DNA from: CAZBSE01 sp964561115
GTDB taxonomy: Bacteria > Actinomycetota > Humimicrobiia > Humimicrobiales > Humimicrobiaceae
Assembly: GCA_964561115.1 (NCBI GenBank)
Contig: CAZLOE010000029.1
Location: 1 to 16,004 of the forward strand
Length of the DNA stretch: 16,004 nucleotides
Direction of reading: 5' to 3'
Program-made: the position numbers and the translations under genes
The notes under the pieces: model-generated
What the model was told of the DNA's origin: nothing
The model's database searches: none
What the model saw: the letters and a program-made list of their open reading frames with translations, nothing else
In this document: positions 13,773 through 16,004 of the stretch, in pieces
Position numbering within the stretch: position 1 is the stretch's first letter
Layout of the letters: the number at the start of each line of letters is the position of its first letter

Positions 13773-15875
13773 TTAACCTCCTATTCTTATTCTTGCATCT
13801 CCTGCTATAGAACCTTCTCCCTGTCTTTTTACAAACAGGGGGTTTATATCCATTTCCATTATTTCAGAAAAATCTGTTACCAGCTGTGACACTTTGAGTA
13901 TAATATCAATTATACTGTCAATATCCGAGGGGTCCTCACCCCTGGTACCCTTAAGCAGTTTGACTGCCTTGATCTCTTCTATCATATCAGAAGCAGCCCT
14001 CCTGCTGACAGGAGCAATTCTAAAAGAAACATCTTTAAGCGCCTCAACATATATCCCGCCGAGCCCGAACATAATCACGGGACCAAACTGGGGATCCTCG
14101 CTCATTCCAATTATGGTCTCTTTTTTATCCTCAATAAATTCCTGAACCAAAATGCCACGTATATTGGCACCAGGCATATATTTTTTTACATTAAAAAGAA
14201 TCTGATCATAATTTTCTTCAAGGTCCTTTTCATCCTCTATCCTTACTTTGACACCGCCGACATCGGTTTTATGCAAAATATTGGGAGAAACAATCTTCAG
14301 CACCAGCGGGTATCCTATTTTTTTTGCTATTTGCTTTGCTCCTCCTATATCACGCGCAAGCTCTGCTTTTGGTACTCTAATGCCATATATTTTCAGGATT
14401 TCCCGCGATTCCATCTCTCCCAACTCAATCCTGCCTTCACAGCGGCACCGTTCAAATATCTCTTTGACCCTTCTGTTATCAATATCAAACTTTTCAACAG
14501 TGAAGATTTCTGCCGATTTCCACTTGTTATAATCCATCATCACTTTTAATGTATCTATGGCCTCTTCCGGAATTTTAAAATTAGGTATATTTTTTTCAGC
14601 TAAAAACTCTATTGCTTTCTCTACTTCAAAACCCCCCATAAAACTTGTCAGGACCGGAACTGGGTTCCTGCTGTCTTTTATTACCTGTACAATTGCCCTG
14701 GCCGTTTCTAAAGATTGAGTCATACCCTGCGGTGTAAGAATTACTACTACAGCGTCGATATTAGCATCCTCTATTACAGTTTCCAGTGTTTTCCTATACC
14801 TGTCTGCCAGAGCATCCCCTAATATATCAACAGGATTATATAGATTTGCCGCCTTCGGTAAAAATTTCTTCAAGTTGTCTATAGTTTTATTTCCAAAACC
14901 GGCCAGCAGTATATCATTTTTCTCACACGCGTCAGTAGCCATGATACCGGGCCCACCTGCATTTGTTATTATTACAACTTTTTTACCTTTAGGCAATGGT
15001 TGATAGGAAAAAGCAGAAGCATAATTAAAAAGATCTCTTATGGTATACGCTCTTATTATTCCTGCCTGCTTGAAGGCTGCTTCATAAGCTCTTGCTGAAC
15101 CGGCAAGCGTCCCGGTATGAGAAGACACAGCCCTTGCTCCGGCATCGGTATTACCGGATTTTATTACAATTATAGGCTTCTTTTTAGAAACTTTTGAAGA
15201 TATCTTTATAAATTCCCTTCCATATTTTACTCCTTCAAGATAAGCAGTAATGACATCAGTGTCTTTCTCATTCTCCCATTTTTCAATAAAGTCGTTCTCT
15301 GAAATATCAGCTTTATTACCCAAGGATACAAACTTTGAAAATCCAATATTATTAGTCTTTGCCCAATCCAGTATCGCTACTCCAAGCGCCCCTGACTGTG
15401 ATATAAAACCTATACTACCTCTGGGCGGCATACTGGATGAAAAAGAAGCATTTATAGGACAGCTTGTGTCTATTATACCAAGGCAGTTCGGCCCAAGTAT
15501 CCTGATCCCGTAATTCTTTACCTTCTCAATTAACTGTCTCTCTCTTCTCACTCCGTCTATGCCGGATTCCTTAAACCCTGAAGAAATAATAATAGACCAC
15601 TTTACATTCTTTTTCGAACACTCTTCAAGGACTCCCATCACGAGCACGGAAGGTATCACTATTATTGCTAAATCAATATCACAGGGGACATTCAGGACCG
15701 ACGGATAGCACTTGACACCACCTATTTTCTCTGCTTTTGGATTTATTGGAAATAATTTGCCCTTATATCCTGAACTTATTATGTTGCTGAGGATGATGTG
15801 ACCTACTTTTCTTTTTCCTCTAGCAGCTCCTATTACTGCCACAGATTTAGGACAAAAAAGATGGTGCAAACTCAA
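13773..15875 (-). CDS. Acetyl/acyl-CoA synthetase (ADP-forming), fused alpha-beta
   Basis: From TTG at 15875 the product is 700 residues. The N-terminal CoA-binding domain starts FCPKSVAVIGAARGKRKVG. Succinyl-CoA-ligase-like domains follow, with the catalytic histidine in SSHTGTLAGS (H253 in this numbering) and ITNAGGPGIMATDAC. The C-terminal part is an ATP-grasp (beta) domain with GYPLVLKIVSPNILHKTDVGG, EFIEDKKETIIGMSEDPQFGP and GLGGIYVE. The enzyme interconverts acyl-CoA, ADP and phosphate with acid, ATP and CoA, usually forming ATP in anaerobes; the acyl substrate cannot be read from sequence. I chose this TTG because GGAGG lies eight bases upstream and MSLHHLFCPKSVAVIGA matches family N-termini. 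A TTG at 15890 would add five residues but overlaps that site. Confidence 0.92.
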   Translation of the reverse strand: MSLHHLFCPKSVAVIGAARGKRKVGHIILSNIISSGYKGKLFPINPKAEKIGGVKCYPSVLNVPCDIDLAIIVIPSVLVMGVLEECSKKNVKWSIIISSGFKESGIDGVRRERQLIEKVKNYGIRILGPNCLGIIDTSCPINASFSSSMPPRGSIGFISQSGALGVAILDWAKTNNIGFSKFVSLGNKADISENDFIEKWENEKDTDVITAYLEGVKYGREFIKISSKVSKKKPIIVIKSGNTDAGARAVSSHTGTLAGSARAYEAAFKQAGIIRAYTIRDLFNYASAFSYQPLPKGKKVVIITNAGGPGIMATDACEKNDILLAGFGNKTIDNLKKFLPKAANLYNPVDILGDALADRYRKTLETVIEDANIDAVVVILTPQGMTQSLETARAIVQVIKDSRNPVPVLTSFMGGFEVEKAIEFLAEKNIPNFKIPEEAIDTLKVMMDYNKWKSAEIFTVEKFDIDNRRVKEIFERCRCEGRIELGEMESREILKIYGIRVPKAELARDIGGAKQIAKKIGYPLVLKIVSPNILHKTDVGGVKVRIEDEKDLEENYDQILFNVKKYMPGANIRGILVQEFIEDKKETIIGMSEDPQFGPVIMFGLGGIYVEALKDVSFRIAPVSRRAASDMIEEIKAVKLLKGTRGEDPSDIDSIIDIILKVSQLVTDFSEIMEMDINPLFVKRQGEGSIAGDARIRIGG

Positions 15876-15883
15876 ATCACAGA

Positions 15884-15888
15884 CCTCC
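15884..15888 (-). promoter_or_regulatory. Shine-Dalgarno site fixing the TTG start of the acyl-CoA synthetase
   Basis: GGAGG on the minus strand lies eight bases before TTG at 15875-15873. It overlaps the alternative TTG at 15890, which argues against the longer start. Confidence 0.75.
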
Positions 15889-15905
15889 AATTTCAGTTAT
15901 ATGAC

Positions 15906-16004
15906 TCATTTTTTCTTGCTTGCTTCTGTGGTTTCTTTCTTGCCTTCTGCTTTGCCTTTTTCTTTGCCTTTTTCTTTGCCTTTTTCTTCGAATATTATAA
16001 TCTC
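15906..16004 (-). CDS. C-terminal fragment of an unidentified protein with EKGK repeats
   Basis: Reading the minus strand from the right edge gives 32 residues and a TGA at 15908-15906. The visible part begins EIIIFEEKGKEKGKEKGKAE and continues with a lysine, glutamate and threonine-rich tail ending in KKK. The EKGK unit occurs three times and is encoded by a perfect 12-base repeat. The coding frame fits: it ends 30 bases before the next start on the same strand. Lysine-rich tails of this sort occur on DNA- or RNA-binding proteins, but the rest of the gene is outside the window and I do not recognise it. Confidence 0.6.
   Translation of the reverse strand, partial: EIIIFEEKGKEKGKEKGKAEGKKETTEASKKK
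15951..15986. repeat. 12-bp tandem repeat, three perfect copies
   Basis: The unit TTTGCCTTTTTC on the plus strand occurs three times head to tail, with a degenerate partial copy on the lower-coordinate side. The length is a multiple of three, so copy-number change keeps the frame and alters only the number of EKGK units in the overlapping protein tail. Confidence 0.9.

Overview
The window is AT-rich bacterial chromosome. Every gene I can support lies on the minus strand, so transcription runs from high to low coordinates. The order is: lysine-rich C-terminal fragment, ADP-forming acyl-CoA synthetase, BioD-like/DRTGG protein, plsX, acpP, rnc, smc, ftsY, ffh, rpsP, khpA, rimM, trmD, rplS, lepB, rnhB, yraN, then a multi-PAS HD-GYP protein cut by the left edge. 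The rpsP-khpA-rimM-trmD-rplS-lepB-rnhB-yraN run after rnc-smc-ftsY-ffh resembles the order in Actinobacteria (for example mycobacteria) and, more loosely, Firmicutes and Chloroflexi. With the AT-rich composition and an ADP-forming acetyl-CoA synthetase, one reading is an anaerobic, deep-branching, AT-rich actinobacterium or similar uncultured lineage. That assignment is inference and weakly held.

Right part (16004 to 11411): a partial protein with a repeated EKGK tail, then the acyl-CoA synthetase and its BioD/DRTGG neighbour (substrate-level ATP formation from acyl-CoA), then PlsX and acyl carrier protein (fatty acid and phospholipid synthesis). The fabD/fabG/fabH genes that often sit between plsX and acpP are absent.

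Middle (11352 to 6080): RNase III, an unusually short SMC ATPase with no visible hinge, and the two SRP GTPases FtsY and Ffh. ftsY begins inside the end of smc.

Left-middle (6066 to 2106): a likely internal promoter, then ribosome and tRNA maturation genes (bS16, KhpA, RimM, TrmD, bL19), signal peptidase I, RNase HII and a YraN-family protein. The yraN frame has no ATG, GTG or TTG at the expected start; AUA is the best candidate.

Left end (2081 to 1): a strong sigma70-type promoter drives a separate signalling gene with four PAS-like regions and a C-terminal HD-GYP cyclic-di-GMP phosphodiesterase domain. No stretch over 300 bases lacks a gene. I see no tRNA, rRNA, CRISPR array, insertion sequence or prophage gene. 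The most unusual item is the hinge-less SMC; most of the rest is conserved housekeeping.
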